Of a stretch of 64,000 bases of DNA, positions 43,878-52,800 are shown in pieces. Made by a program: the position numbers and the translations under genes. Position 1 is the first letter of the stretch. Each line of letters begins with the position of its first letter. Source of the DNA: Sphingomonas sp. IBVSS2 (GTDB lineage: Bacteria; Pseudomonadota; Alphaproteobacteria; Sphingomonadales; Sphingomonadaceae); NCBI RefSeq assembly GCF_002127225.1, contig NZ_NFUR01000003.1, positions 558,001 to 622,000 of the forward strand, given 5' to 3'. The notes under the pieces were generated by a model. It was not told where the DNA came from. It ran no database searches and worked only from the letters and a program-made list of their open reading frames with translations.

Positions 43878-44384
43878 ATGAAGCTTGTTGTCGCAGCCGC
43901 CCTCACGCTCCTCGCCCCGCTCCCGGCGCTGGCCCAGACCACGCCCGCGCCCAAGCTGCCCCCGGCCAATCCGCTGCCCTATGAGGATGCGGAGGCCGCG
44001 GCCGTGATGTCGCCGATCAATGCGATGTTCGCCGGCCTCGCCGCGCATGACGGCACCGCGATCCTCGCCCAGACGCGACCCGAGGGCGGCGCCACCGTCG
44101 CGATCGAGAAGCCCGACGGCAACCGCGCGATCCGCCATCTGAGCTGGGCCGAATTCGCCGCCGGCATCAAGCCGGGCCCGGAGAAGCTCGAGGAGCGCAT
44201 GTCGATGCCGGCGATCGAAGTCGATGGCGACATCGCCATGGTCTGGGCGCCCTATGTCTTCCTGATCGACGGCAAGGCGCACCATTGCGGGATCAACCAT
44301 TTCGACCTGGTCCGCGAGAACGGGTCGTGGAAAGTGCTCAACGTCACCTGGTCGCAGCGCACCACCGGCTGCACCGCGCAATGA
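43878..44384 (+). CDS. Secreted NTF2/SnoaL-like protein
   Basis: A 168-residue protein with a signal peptide (MKLVVAAALTLLAPLPALA). The remainder fits the NTF2-like cone fold, as in the run INAMFAGLAAHDGTAILAQTRPEGG and the closing strand GSWKVLNVTWSQR. Two conserved-looking Cys occur (HHCGIN and TTGCTAQ). The function is unknown; such proteins may be enzymes or binding proteins. The following gene overlaps its stop by ATGA. There is no evidence that it acts in leucine metabolism. Confidence 0.75.
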   Translation: MKLVVAAALTLLAPLPALAQTTPAPKLPPANPLPYEDAEAAAVMSPINAMFAGLAAHDGTAILAQTRPEGGATVAIEKPDGNRAIRHLSWAEFAAGIKPGPEKLEERMSMPAIEVDGDIAMVWAPYVFLIDGKAHHCGINHFDLVRENGSWKVLNVTWSQRTTGCTAQ

Positions 44385-44689
44385 GCCGCGACACGCTCTT
44401 CCTGCTCGAGCATGAATTCGCCGATCCCGCCCTTGGCGGCAAGCGCGTCTTCTATTGCCGGGACTGCATGATCGTCGAAGGGCTGCTCGCCACCTTCCCC
44501 GCGCGCGCCGCCAATATCGACGTGGTCCGCGTCCCCTGGCCGCGGCCACGTGCCGCGGTGGTGGAGGCGATCGGGGAGGAGAACCAGAACCTGCCGGCCC
44601 TGGTGTGGGAAGGCGGCTTCGCCAACGAGATCGAGGCGCTGCTCGCCGCCCTGGCCGAACGGCACGGCTTCCCGGAGCGGCATCCGTGA
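44381..44689 (+). CDS. DUF3088 family protein
   Basis: A 102-residue soluble protein starting RDTLFLLEHEFADPALGGKR, with YCRDCMIVEGLLATFP, where a CxxC pair (CRDC) resembles a thioredoxin-like site. The remainder, VWPRPRAAVVEAIGEENQNLPALV (WPRPR near residue 52), fits DUF3088. A redox or thiol-related role is suggested only by the CxxC. The ATG overlaps the stop of the NTF2-like gene (ATGA). It ends 82 nt before the alpha subunit gene. Confidence 0.8.
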   Translation: MSRDTLFLLEHEFADPALGGKRVFYCRDCMIVEGLLATFPARAANIDVVRVPWPRPRAAVVEAIGEENQNLPALVWEGGFANEIEALLAALAERHGFPERHP

Positions 44690-44771
44690 TTTCCGCCTCC
44701 AATACAGGATCTCGCATTTCCGCCGAGGCCTGTCGCCCGAACTTCGTAAACTTCCGCGAGGCCGCCGCCCG

Positions 44772-46643
44772 ATGATCCAGTCCCTGCTCATCGCCAATCG
44801 TGGCGAGATCGCCTGCCGCATCATGCGCACCGCCCGCGCCATGGGCATCCGCACCGTCGCGGTCTATTCGGACGCCGACGCCAAGGCACTGCACGTCCGC
44901 CAGGCCGACGAGGCGGTGCATATCGGCCCCTCTCCGGCCCGCGAAAGCTATCTGGTCGGCGAGAAGATCATCGCCGCCGCGAAGCAGACCGGCGCCGAGG
45001 CGATCCATCCCGGCTATGGCTTTCTCTCGGAAAATGCCGATTTCGCCGAGGCGGTGATCGCCGCCGGCCTGATCTGGGTCGGCCCCCGGCCGGACAGCAT
45101 TCGCGCCATGGGCCTGAAGGATGCCGCCAAGGCACGGATGATCGCGGCCGGCGTGCCCGTCACCCCGGGCTATCTCGGCGAAAACCAGGACTCCGCGCAT
45201 CTCCAGGCCGAGGCGGACGAGATCGGCTATCCCGTGCTGATCAAGGCCGTGGCCGGCGGCGGCGGCAAGGGCATGCGCCGCGTCGATGCCGCCGGGGACT
45301 TCGCCGACGCCCTCGCCTCCTGCCAGCGCGAGGCGGCCTCCTCTTTCGGCGACGACCGGGTGCTGCTCGAGAAGTACATACTCTCGCCCCGCCACATCGA
45401 AGTGCAGGTGTTCGGCGACACGCACGGCAATGTCGTCCACCTGTTCGAACGCGACTGCTCGCTCCAGCGCCGCCACCAGAAGGTGATCGAGGAAGCGCCC
45501 GCGCCGGGCATGGACGCGGAGGCGCGCGAGGCGATCTGCGCCGCCGCCGTCCGCGCGGCCAAGGCGGTCGACTATGTCGGTGCCGGCACGATCGAGTTCA
45601 TCGCCGACGCCTCGGAGGGCCTGCGCGCCGACCGCATCTGGTTCATGGAGATGAACACCCGTCTCCAGGTCGAGCATCCGGTGACCGAGGAAATCACCGG
45701 CCAGGACCTGGTCGAGTGGCAGCTGCGCGTGGCCTCGGGCGAGGAGCTGCCGCTCCGGCAGGACGAGCTGGCGATCGGCGGCTGGGCCTTCGAAGCCCGG
45801 CTCTATGCCGAAGACCCCGTCACCTTCCTTCCCTCGACCGGCACGCTCGAACGCTGCCATTTCCCCGAGGATTATGTGCGCGTCGAGACCGGGTTCGAGC
45901 AGGGCTCGGTCATCTCGCCCTTTTACGACCCGATGATCGCCAAGATCATCACCAATGGCGATACGCGCGAGCACGCGCTCGCCCTGTTGGCTCAGAAGCT
46001 CGAGGGCGTCGCGGTCTGGCCGGTCAAGTCGAACGCCGCCTTCCTCCACCGCGCGGCGACGCACCCCGTCTTCCGGGACGGCGACGTGACGACGGCGTTC
46101 CTCGCCGACCATGCCGAGGACCTCGCCCCGCCCGCCGAGCCGAGCCGCGAGATGCTGCGCCAAGCCGCGGTCCAGCTGGTCCACCAGTTCGAGGATCGCC
46201 AACGGGAGGGGCTGAACGGCTTCCGCCTCAACGCCGCGCCGAACATGACCGTGCGGATGACCGCTGCCGGCCAGGCCTATGCCGTGGCGGCACCGGCTGA
46301 TTTCGACGGCGACGTCTATACGTCCACGGCAGCCCCGGGCGTCGCGCTGGTCACCGAGAACGGACTGACCTTCGGCATCGCGCTCGCGCGCCACCAGGGC
46401 GGTACGACCGGCATCGCCGGCGACGGTACGATCCTCGCCCCCATGCCGGGCCGGGTGACCGCCGTGGAGGTAGCGGCGGGCGACACGGTTACCAAGGGCC
46501 AGCGGCTCGTCACGCTCGAGGCGATGAAGATGGAGCATGGCCTCACCGCGCCGTTCGACGGCGTTGTCGGCGAATTGAACGTGACGCTGGGCAGCCAGGT
46601 GAGCGAAGGCACGCTGCTGGTGAAGGTGGAACGGGCCGAATAA
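44772..46643 (+). CDS. liuD: Methylcrotonyl-CoA carboxylase, biotin-containing subunit
   Basis: A 623-residue alpha subunit. The N-terminal biotin carboxylase domain has ANRGEIACRIMRTAR and the ATP-grasp signature KAVAGGGGKGMR, and EMNTRLQVEHPVTE is intact. A biotin carboxyl carrier domain ends the protein with the biotinylated Lys in EAMKMEHG near residue 585. It carboxylates biotin with bicarbonate and ATP for the transferase subunit. The ATG at 44,772 is the only start giving the canonical N-terminus. Acetyl-CoA or propionyl-CoA carboxylase subunits share this architecture, but the paired beta subunit and ivd favour methylcrotonyl-CoA. Confidence 0.93.
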   Translation: MIQSLLIANRGEIACRIMRTARAMGIRTVAVYSDADAKALHVRQADEAVHIGPSPARESYLVGEKIIAAAKQTGAEAIHPGYGFLSENADFAEAVIAAGLIWVGPRPDSIRAMGLKDAAKARMIAAGVPVTPGYLGENQDSAHLQAEADEIGYPVLIKAVAGGGGKGMRRVDAAGDFADALASCQREAASSFGDDRVLLEKYILSPRHIEVQVFGDTHGNVVHLFERDCSLQRRHQKVIEEAPAPGMDAEAREAICAAAVRAAKAVDYVGAGTIEFIADASEGLRADRIWFMEMNTRLQVEHPVTEEITGQDLVEWQLRVASGEELPLRQDELAIGGWAFEARLYAEDPVTFLPSTGTLERCHFPEDYVRVETGFEQGSVISPFYDPMIAKIITNGDTREHALALLAQKLEGVAVWPVKSNAAFLHRAATHPVFRDGDVTTAFLADHAEDLAPPAEPSREMLRQAAVQLVHQFEDRQREGLNGFRLNAAPNMTVRMTAAGQAYAVAAPADFDGDVYTSTAAPGVALVTENGLTFGIALARHQGGTTGIAGDGTILAPMPGRVTAVEVAAGDTVTKGQRLVTLEAMKMEHGLTAPFDGVVGELNVTLGSQVSEGTLLVKVERAE

Positions 46644-46698
46644 CCCCCAGCGGTCACCCTGAACTTGTTTCAGCATGACCAAGAAAGAGGCGGAACGA

Positions 46699-47154
46699 AT
46701 GGCGGGCAGATATTTCGACGAATGGCAGGTCGGCGACGTCGTCGTCCACGAACTCCGCCGGACGGTGACCGAGACGGACAACCTCCTCTTCTCCACGATG
46801 ACGCACAACACCCAGCCGCTGCACCTCGATGCCGAGGCGGCGCGGGCGAGCGAGTTCGGCCAGATCCTCGTCAACGGCACCTTCACCTTCAGCCTGATGG
46901 TGGGGATCACCGTGGGCGACACCACTGCGGGCACGCTGGTCGCGAACCTCGGCTATGACGCGCTGCGCATGCCGAAGCCCGTCTTCATCGGCGACACGTT
47001 GCGGGCGGAAAGCGAAGTCACCGAAGTCCGCCCCAGCAAGTCGCGCCCCGGCCAGGGCATCGTCACCTGGCAGCATCGCATGCGCAACCAGCGCGACGAG
47101 ATCGTCTGCGAGTGCCTGCGCTCCGCCTTGCTCAAGAGCCGGCCGGCGACGTGA
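46699..47154 (+). CDS. MaoC-family hydratase/dehydratase
   Basis: A 151-residue hot-dog fold protein. The signature is FSTMTHNTQPLHLDAEAA with the catalytic Asp/His set, and the neighbouring VNGTFTFSLMVGI. Such enzymes hydrate enoyl-CoA thioesters. The ATG at 46,699 is preceded by AAAGAGG with an 8-nt spacer. The upstream ATG at 46,675 has none. In this setting it could stand in for a methylglutaconyl-CoA hydratase, but this is an inference. The amine oxidase gene overlaps its stop. Confidence 0.85.
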   Translation: MAGRYFDEWQVGDVVVHELRRTVTETDNLLFSTMTHNTQPLHLDAEAARASEFGQILVNGTFTFSLMVGITVGDTTAGTLVANLGYDALRMPKPVFIGDTLRAESEVTEVRPSKSRPGQGIVTWQHRMRNQRDEIVCECLRSALLKSRPAT

Positions 47155-48365
47155 AGGATCATGCCGACATCGTCGTGATCGGCGGCGGTGCGGCGGGCAT
47201 CGGCGCACTTCGCACGCTCGTCGATGCCGGCAAGGATGCGCTGCTGCTCGAGGCGCAGGACCGGCTCGGCGGCCGCGCCCATACGGTGCACGTCGCCGGG
47301 TTGCCGATCGACCTGGGCGCGGGCTGGCTCCATTCGGCGCCGAAGAACCCGTGGGTGACGATCGCTGAGGCAAGCGGCTTCGCGGTCTATCGAGCGCCGC
47401 CGCTCTGGGACGAGCAATGGCGCGAGCTCGGCCTCTCCCGGGCCGAGCAGGCCGAACTGTGGGAAGTGTTCGACGCATGCATGGCGGCGATGCGCACGCC
47501 CCCGGCGAGCGATCGCGCCTCGGACCTGTTGCCGCCGGACGGCGCGTGGAACCCGGCGCTCGATGCGCTCTCGGGCTTCATCAACGGCGCGCCGATGCGC
47601 GAGATGTCGGTCATCGACTGGCATGCCTATGACGAAGCCTCGATCGACACGGACTGGCGCATCGAGCAAGGCTATGGCGCGCTGGTCGCCGCGCATGCCG
47701 CAGGGTTGCCGGTGGCGCTGGCGACGCCGGCGCGCGGGATCGACAGATCGGGCAAGCGCCTCCGCATCGCCACGCCCCGGGGCACGATCGCCGCCGACGC
47801 CGCGATCGTCACTGTCTCCACCAATGTCCTCGCCAGCGGCGCGCTGCGCGTGCCGGGCCATGACGCGATCTTCCACGCCGCCTCCCAGCTGCCGCTCGGC
47901 CTTGCCGACAAGCTGTTCTTCGCGCTGGAGGGCGGCGAGGAGATCGAGGACAATGCCCATCTGGTCGGCAATCCCCGCAGCGCGTGCACCGGCAGCTACA
48001 CGCTTCGGCCCTTTGGCCGCCCGATCGTCGAGTGCATGCTCGGCGGCGAGGGTGCGCGTGCAATGGAGAAGGAAGGGCTGAACGGCGCCGCGGAATTCGC
48101 GATCGGCGAGCTGTGCCATCTGCTCGGCAGCGACTGGCGCAGGAAGCTGCGCTTCGTCGCCGGTTCGGCCTGGGGCCGCGAGACGCACGTCCTCGGCAGC
48201 TACAGCCACGCGCTCCCCGGCGAGCACAGCGCCCGCGCGGTGCTGCGAACCCCGGTGGACCCGCGCATCCGCTTCGCCGGCGAGGCATGTTCCGACGGCG
48301 AATTCTCCACCGTCCACGGCGCCTATAACAGCGGCGTCGCAGCGGCGCGGGCGTTGTTGTCCTAG
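47151..48365 (+). CDS. FAD-dependent amine oxidase
   Basis: A 404-residue flavin monoamine oxidase-type protein. The N-terminal dinucleotide motif is DIVVIGGGAAGIGALRTL, with LLEAQDRLGGRAHTV as the second part of the site, and the C-terminal FAGEACSDGEFSTVHGAYNSG binds FAD. The start is GTG at 47,151, overlapping the MaoC stop (GTGA). The longer frame starting at 47,112 lies inside the maoC gene. The substrate is not known. It ends tail-to-tail, overlapping by 4 nt, with the monooxygenase gene on the other strand. Confidence 0.87.
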   Translation: MKDHADIVVIGGGAAGIGALRTLVDAGKDALLLEAQDRLGGRAHTVHVAGLPIDLGAGWLHSAPKNPWVTIAEASGFAVYRAPPLWDEQWRELGLSRAEQAELWEVFDACMAAMRTPPASDRASDLLPPDGAWNPALDALSGFINGAPMREMSVIDWHAYDEASIDTDWRIEQGYGALVAAHAAGLPVALATPARGIDRSGKRLRIATPRGTIAADAAIVTVSTNVLASGALRVPGHDAIFHAASQLPLGLADKLFFALEGGEEIEDNAHLVGNPRSACTGSYTLRPFGRPIVECMLGGEGARAMEKEGLNGAAEFAIGELCHLLGSDWRRKLRFVAGSAWGRETHVLGSYSHALPGEHSARAVLRTPVDPRIRFAGEACSDGEFSTVHGAYNSGVAAARALLS

Positions 48366-49828
48366 GCGGCGGCCCTGCCCGCGGGCTCGGGGTTGGAGAA
48401 TTCCATCTCCTGGTCGATCCCGCCGAATTTGAGGGCCATCACGTCGCGGGCGTAATTCTGGTTGAGCCGCCACGGCTTGCGCGTGCCCTGGCGCGGCAGC
48501 TTGTCCGCCGCGCGCTGGACATAGCCGGAGGTGAAGTCGAGGAACGGCACTTCCTCGACCGGCGCGGCCAGGCGGGGCGTCACTTGCCGCACGCGGCGCT
48601 TGCGCATCGCGTTGAGCAGGCGCGTGACATAATTGGCGGTAAGGTCGCTCTTCAGTGTCCAGCTGGCATTGGTATAGCCGAAGGAGATCGCGAAATTGGG
48701 CACGTCGGAGAACATCATGCCCTTGTAGGTCATCGCCTTGGCGGGCTCGAACGCCTTGCCGTCCACGCTGATCGGCATGCCGCTGAACAGCTGGATCTCG
48801 AGGCCGGTCGCAGTGACGACCAGATCCGCCTCCAGCGCCTTCCCCGAACCAAGCGCCAGCCCGGTCTCGGTGAACCGCTCGATCGTGTCGGTCACCACTT
48901 CGGCCTTGCCCTCGCGCAGCGCCGCGAACAGGTCGGCATCGGGCACCAGGCAGACGCGCTGGTCCCAGGGATTGTAGCGGGGAGTGAAATGGGTGGCGAC
49001 GTCATAGTCCGGTCCCAGCTCCTCGCGGGCCATCTGGACGATCCGCTCGCGGGTCTTTTCCGGGTTCTTACGGGCGAGGCGGAAGAAGAATTGCTGGAGC
49101 AGCACATTCTTCCAGCGCGTGAGGCCATAGGCGGTCATCGACGGCATCCAGCCGCGCATCCAGTTGGCGAGCTTGTCCTGGGAGGGTCGCGAGACGATAT
49201 AGGTGGGCGAGCGCTGGAGCATGGTGACGTGCGCCGCCTGTTTGGCCAGCTCCGGCACCAGCGTCACCGCCGTCGCGCCGCTGCCGATCACCACGACCCG
49301 CTTGTCCTTGTAGTCGATATCGTCGGTCCAGAATTGCGGGTGGACGATCCGGCCCTTGAAATCGGCCGTCCCGGCGAAGTCGGGGGTATGGCCGCGCGCG
49401 TAGTTATAATAGCCGGTGCACAGGAACAGGAATGCGCAGGTGAAGGTCACCACCTCCCCGCCCCGCTCGGCCGTGACGGTCCACAGCGCTTCCTCCGTCG
49501 ACCAGCTCGCGCCGGTCACCCGCGTCGAATAGCGGATATGCTCGTCGATCCCGTAATCCCGCGCCGCTTCCTCCAGATAATTGAGGATCGACGGGCCGTC
49601 GGCGATCGCCTTGCTCGCGGTCCAGGGACGGAAGGAGAAGCCGAGCGTGAACATGTCCGAGTCGGAACGGATGCCCGGATAGCGGAACAGGTCCCAGGTG
49701 CCGCCCAGCCGCTCGCGGCCTTCGAGCACCACATAGCTGCGGTCCGGGCTGTTCGCCTGGAGATGATATGCCGCGCCCACGCCGGAGATGCCGGCTCCCA
49801 CGATCACCACGTCGAAATGCTCGGCCAC
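48362..49828 (-). CDS. Flavin-containing (Baeyer-Villiger type) monooxygenase
   Basis: A 488-residue FAD- and NADPH-dependent monooxygenase. Two Rossmann motifs are present: VVIVGAGISGVGAAYHL near residue 8 and VVVIGSGATAVTLVPEL near 182. Between them is the Baeyer-Villiger fingerprint FKGRIVHPQFWTDD (FxGxxxHxxxW). The length is typical of this branch, which oxidises ketones or hydrophobic substrates. The 3' ends of this gene and the amine oxidase overlap by 4 nt. Separate transcription units are expected. Substrate is not deducible. Confidence 0.9.
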   Translation of the reverse strand: MAEHFDVVIVGAGISGVGAAYHLQANSPDRSYVVLEGRERLGGTWDLFRYPGIRSDSDMFTLGFSFRPWTASKAIADGPSILNYLEEAARDYGIDEHIRYSTRVTGASWSTEEALWTVTAERGGEVVTFTCAFLFLCTGYYNYARGHTPDFAGTADFKGRIVHPQFWTDDIDYKDKRVVVIGSGATAVTLVPELAKQAAHVTMLQRSPTYIVSRPSQDKLANWMRGWMPSMTAYGLTRWKNVLLQQFFFRLARKNPEKTRERIVQMAREELGPDYDVATHFTPRYNPWDQRVCLVPDADLFAALREGKAEVVTDTIERFTETGLALGSGKALEADLVVTATGLEIQLFSGMPISVDGKAFEPAKAMTYKGMMFSDVPNFAISFGYTNASWTLKSDLTANYVTRLLNAMRKRRVRQVTPRLAAPVEEVPFLDFTSGYVQRAADKLPRQGTRKPWRLNQNYARDVMALKFGGIDQEMEFSNPEPAGRAAA

Positions 49829-49881
49829 GCGCCTCTCCCGCCGATCTGTTTACACCACTGTAAGCAGGGAAATCGACAGGC

Positions 49882-52800
49882 TCAATAATCCCGGGAATAT
49901 TTCAGGCTGACGCTCGAGCCGCCGAAGGAGCCCGCCTGGGAAAGCAGGCTCAGCGTGCGGCTGAGCGATATTTCGAGCTGGGTCGCGGTGAAGCCCCGCG
50001 CATCGGTGATGATCTCCACATAGATGTCGTTGGTCAGATATTTGCCCGCCGCCAGCGCCGTGCCGCGACCGGTCGCATCGTCGGCGCCCAGGATGCGCAG
50101 CCGGTCGATGCCCGTGGCCGATTTGAGCTGGCCGAGCGGATTGAGCCCGCCGCCGGTGCCGCTCAGCGACTGGAGCGCGGCGGCAAGCTGGATCGCCTCG
50201 GTGGCGGAGAGGTTGGTCACGTTGGTGCCGAAGAACAGGCGGGAGAGCACTTCCTCCTGCGGCAGCGCCGGCGTCGAGCTGAACGCGATCTGCGGCTGCT
50301 GCGCGGTGCCCGAGACGGTGAGGATCGCGGTGATTCCCTCCGCGCTGGTGTTCGCCTGGATGTCCACCGAAGGGTTGGTGAGCGCCGAGCCCTGGAAGCG
50401 GATCGTGCCGCGCGAGATGTCGAAGCGGCGGCTGGCGAAGCTGTAGGTGCCGCGCACGATCTCCATCGTGCCGCGGATGTCCGGCGCCAGCGTGGTGCCG
50501 CGCACCGTCACCTGGGTGCGCCATTCCGATTCCAGGCCCATGCCGGTGACGAACAGCCGGTTGTCGGCATCGATGCGCAGGTTGAGGTCGAAATCGCCGA
50601 ACGAGCGGCGGATCACGGGCGCCGGCCCCTGATCCTCGCCGGTCGCGCTCTTGCGGCGCACGCCGGTGAGTTCGGGCACTTCGGCGGCGCCCTGGCGGAT
50701 GATCTGGTAATGCGCCTCCGGAATCGTCAGCCGTCCCTCGATCCGGGAGACTTCCGGGTTCTTGGTGATGCTGATCTTGCCGGTCGCGGTCGCGCCCAGC
50801 GCATCGCTGCGCGCCAGGCGGGCATTGTTGAGGTCCGCGGTGATCGCGATCGGATAGCCGTTCGCCGAGGAAAGGCTGACCCTGCCCTGCGCCGACACCG
50901 TGCCGTCCCCCGCCTTGGCGGTGAGCGAATTGAGGATGAATTCGTCGTTCGAGAAGGTGCCGTCCACTTGCACCGCGGTGAGCCGGGTACCGAAATTCTC
51001 GTTCTCGTAGTGGAGGTTGGTCGCACGAACCACGCCCGTCAGCCTCGGCTCCTCGACCTTGCCGGAGAAGTCCGCCGCGATGCCGATCGGCCCGTCGAGC
51101 TGCTGGCCGGAGAGCCCCGCCAGCGAGAAGGGCACCGCCGCCGGCCCATTGTAGCGGATGCCGCCCGAGAGCGGCGCGGCGAGCATGCGCTCGGTCCAGG
51201 GCCCCGCTTCCGGGCCGAGCGGGCTCAGCGTCGCCACCACGCGGCCGATCGTGGCGTTGCCGCGGCGGATCAGCGCACGCGCATCGCCGCCATCGGGCAG
51301 CAGCTTGCCGACGAAGCTCACGCGCACCGGCGTCGAGACGCTGGCCAGGCCGGCGCGCGTGAAATCGGCGATCTCGAGCCGCGCATCGGCACTGGGAAAG
51401 GCCTCGAACGAAGTCTGGGCGAAATCGAGGCTGCCCGTCGCGGTGCCGCCGATGCCGAGATCGGGCACGAAGGCGTTGATCACCGCCAGGTCGAGGCTGT
51501 CCAGCCGCGCCTGCAGCACCATGCCCTTGCCATAGCTGCCCGCCACTCGCGCGCTGCCCTTGTCGAAATCGACCTTGGTCGGCAGCAGGTGGTACACGCC
51601 CTCGCGGATCGCGACATGCGCCGGCTGCGCGGTGCGGAACTGCACGCCGCTGCCCTGCCCCTGCACCGCCACCAGCCACGCGTCGGGCGCGAGCCGGGCA
51701 TTGGCGGCGACCTGGAAGGGCACGCCGGTGGAACCATTGGCGAAGACCTGCGCCGTGCCGTTGCCGCCGGCATAGGCGATCCTGGCTCGGGCGGTCTTGA
51801 GCACGAAACTGCCCTGGCGCAGGTTCGCGACCTGCACGTCGCCATGGATCTCGGGCGTGTCGGCAAGCACGATGCTGCCGTCGATCAACGCGCGGCCGAT
51901 GGTGAGCCCCGCGGCCCCCGGTATCTTCGCATTGGCGGCGGTCGCCTTCACATCGGCCCGCTGCAGCTTGCCCTGGGCCGAGAGCGTCGCCCGCCCCGTC
52001 ACGCCGGAGCCGTTGAACGCCAGTGCGCCGGCGAACGGTCCATCGGCGGTCTGCTCGACCTTGCCGGTAACGTCCATGCCGGCGAAACGGCCCGAATTGA
52101 CGTCGATCGCGAGGCGGTTGCCGGTCCGCACCAGGACATCGGCGTCGAACGGCCCGTAATCGGTATTGCCGTTCGCCACCACCGCCCAGGCATCGCCGCG
52201 CCCGCGGATGCGCGCCTCGAGATCCACCAGTCCGATACCCAATCCGGGCCTTGGCGCCTTGAGCAGCACGATCGGCGCGTTCAGCGTGCCCGTCACCCGC
52301 GCGGTGAGCGGGCCATATTGGTCGGAAACCGCATCGGCGTCGATCACGATCGGCCCGGCCGGATCATAGCGCCCCGATCCGCGCAGGACGCGGAATTGCG
52401 GCGCCTTCATCTTCACGTCGCTGATGCTGACCACCCCCTTGGGATCGAGCACCAGGCGCGCCGAGGCGACGGCATTGCCCCCCAGGAACTCGCGCGCACC
52501 GTCGCTGAAGATCTTCCGCGACTGGCCGGCGATATGCCCGCGAATGCCCCAGCCGCCGCCGGGGGCGGCGTACAGCTCGGCATCGGTCTTGAGGTCGACG
52601 ACGCCCACGCCGTCGATCCGATAGTCGTTCACCCGGCCCTTGAGCGCACCGGTATAGCGTCCGCGGCCGATATCGGCGGCGACGATCGCCGTTGCGTCGA
52701 TCTTGTCCGAACGGATGCGGAGATTGTCGGAGAGCAGCTGCTGGCCCGAGATCGCCAGGTCGCCGTCGACGACAAGGTTGGTGACCAGCCCCCCGGCCGC

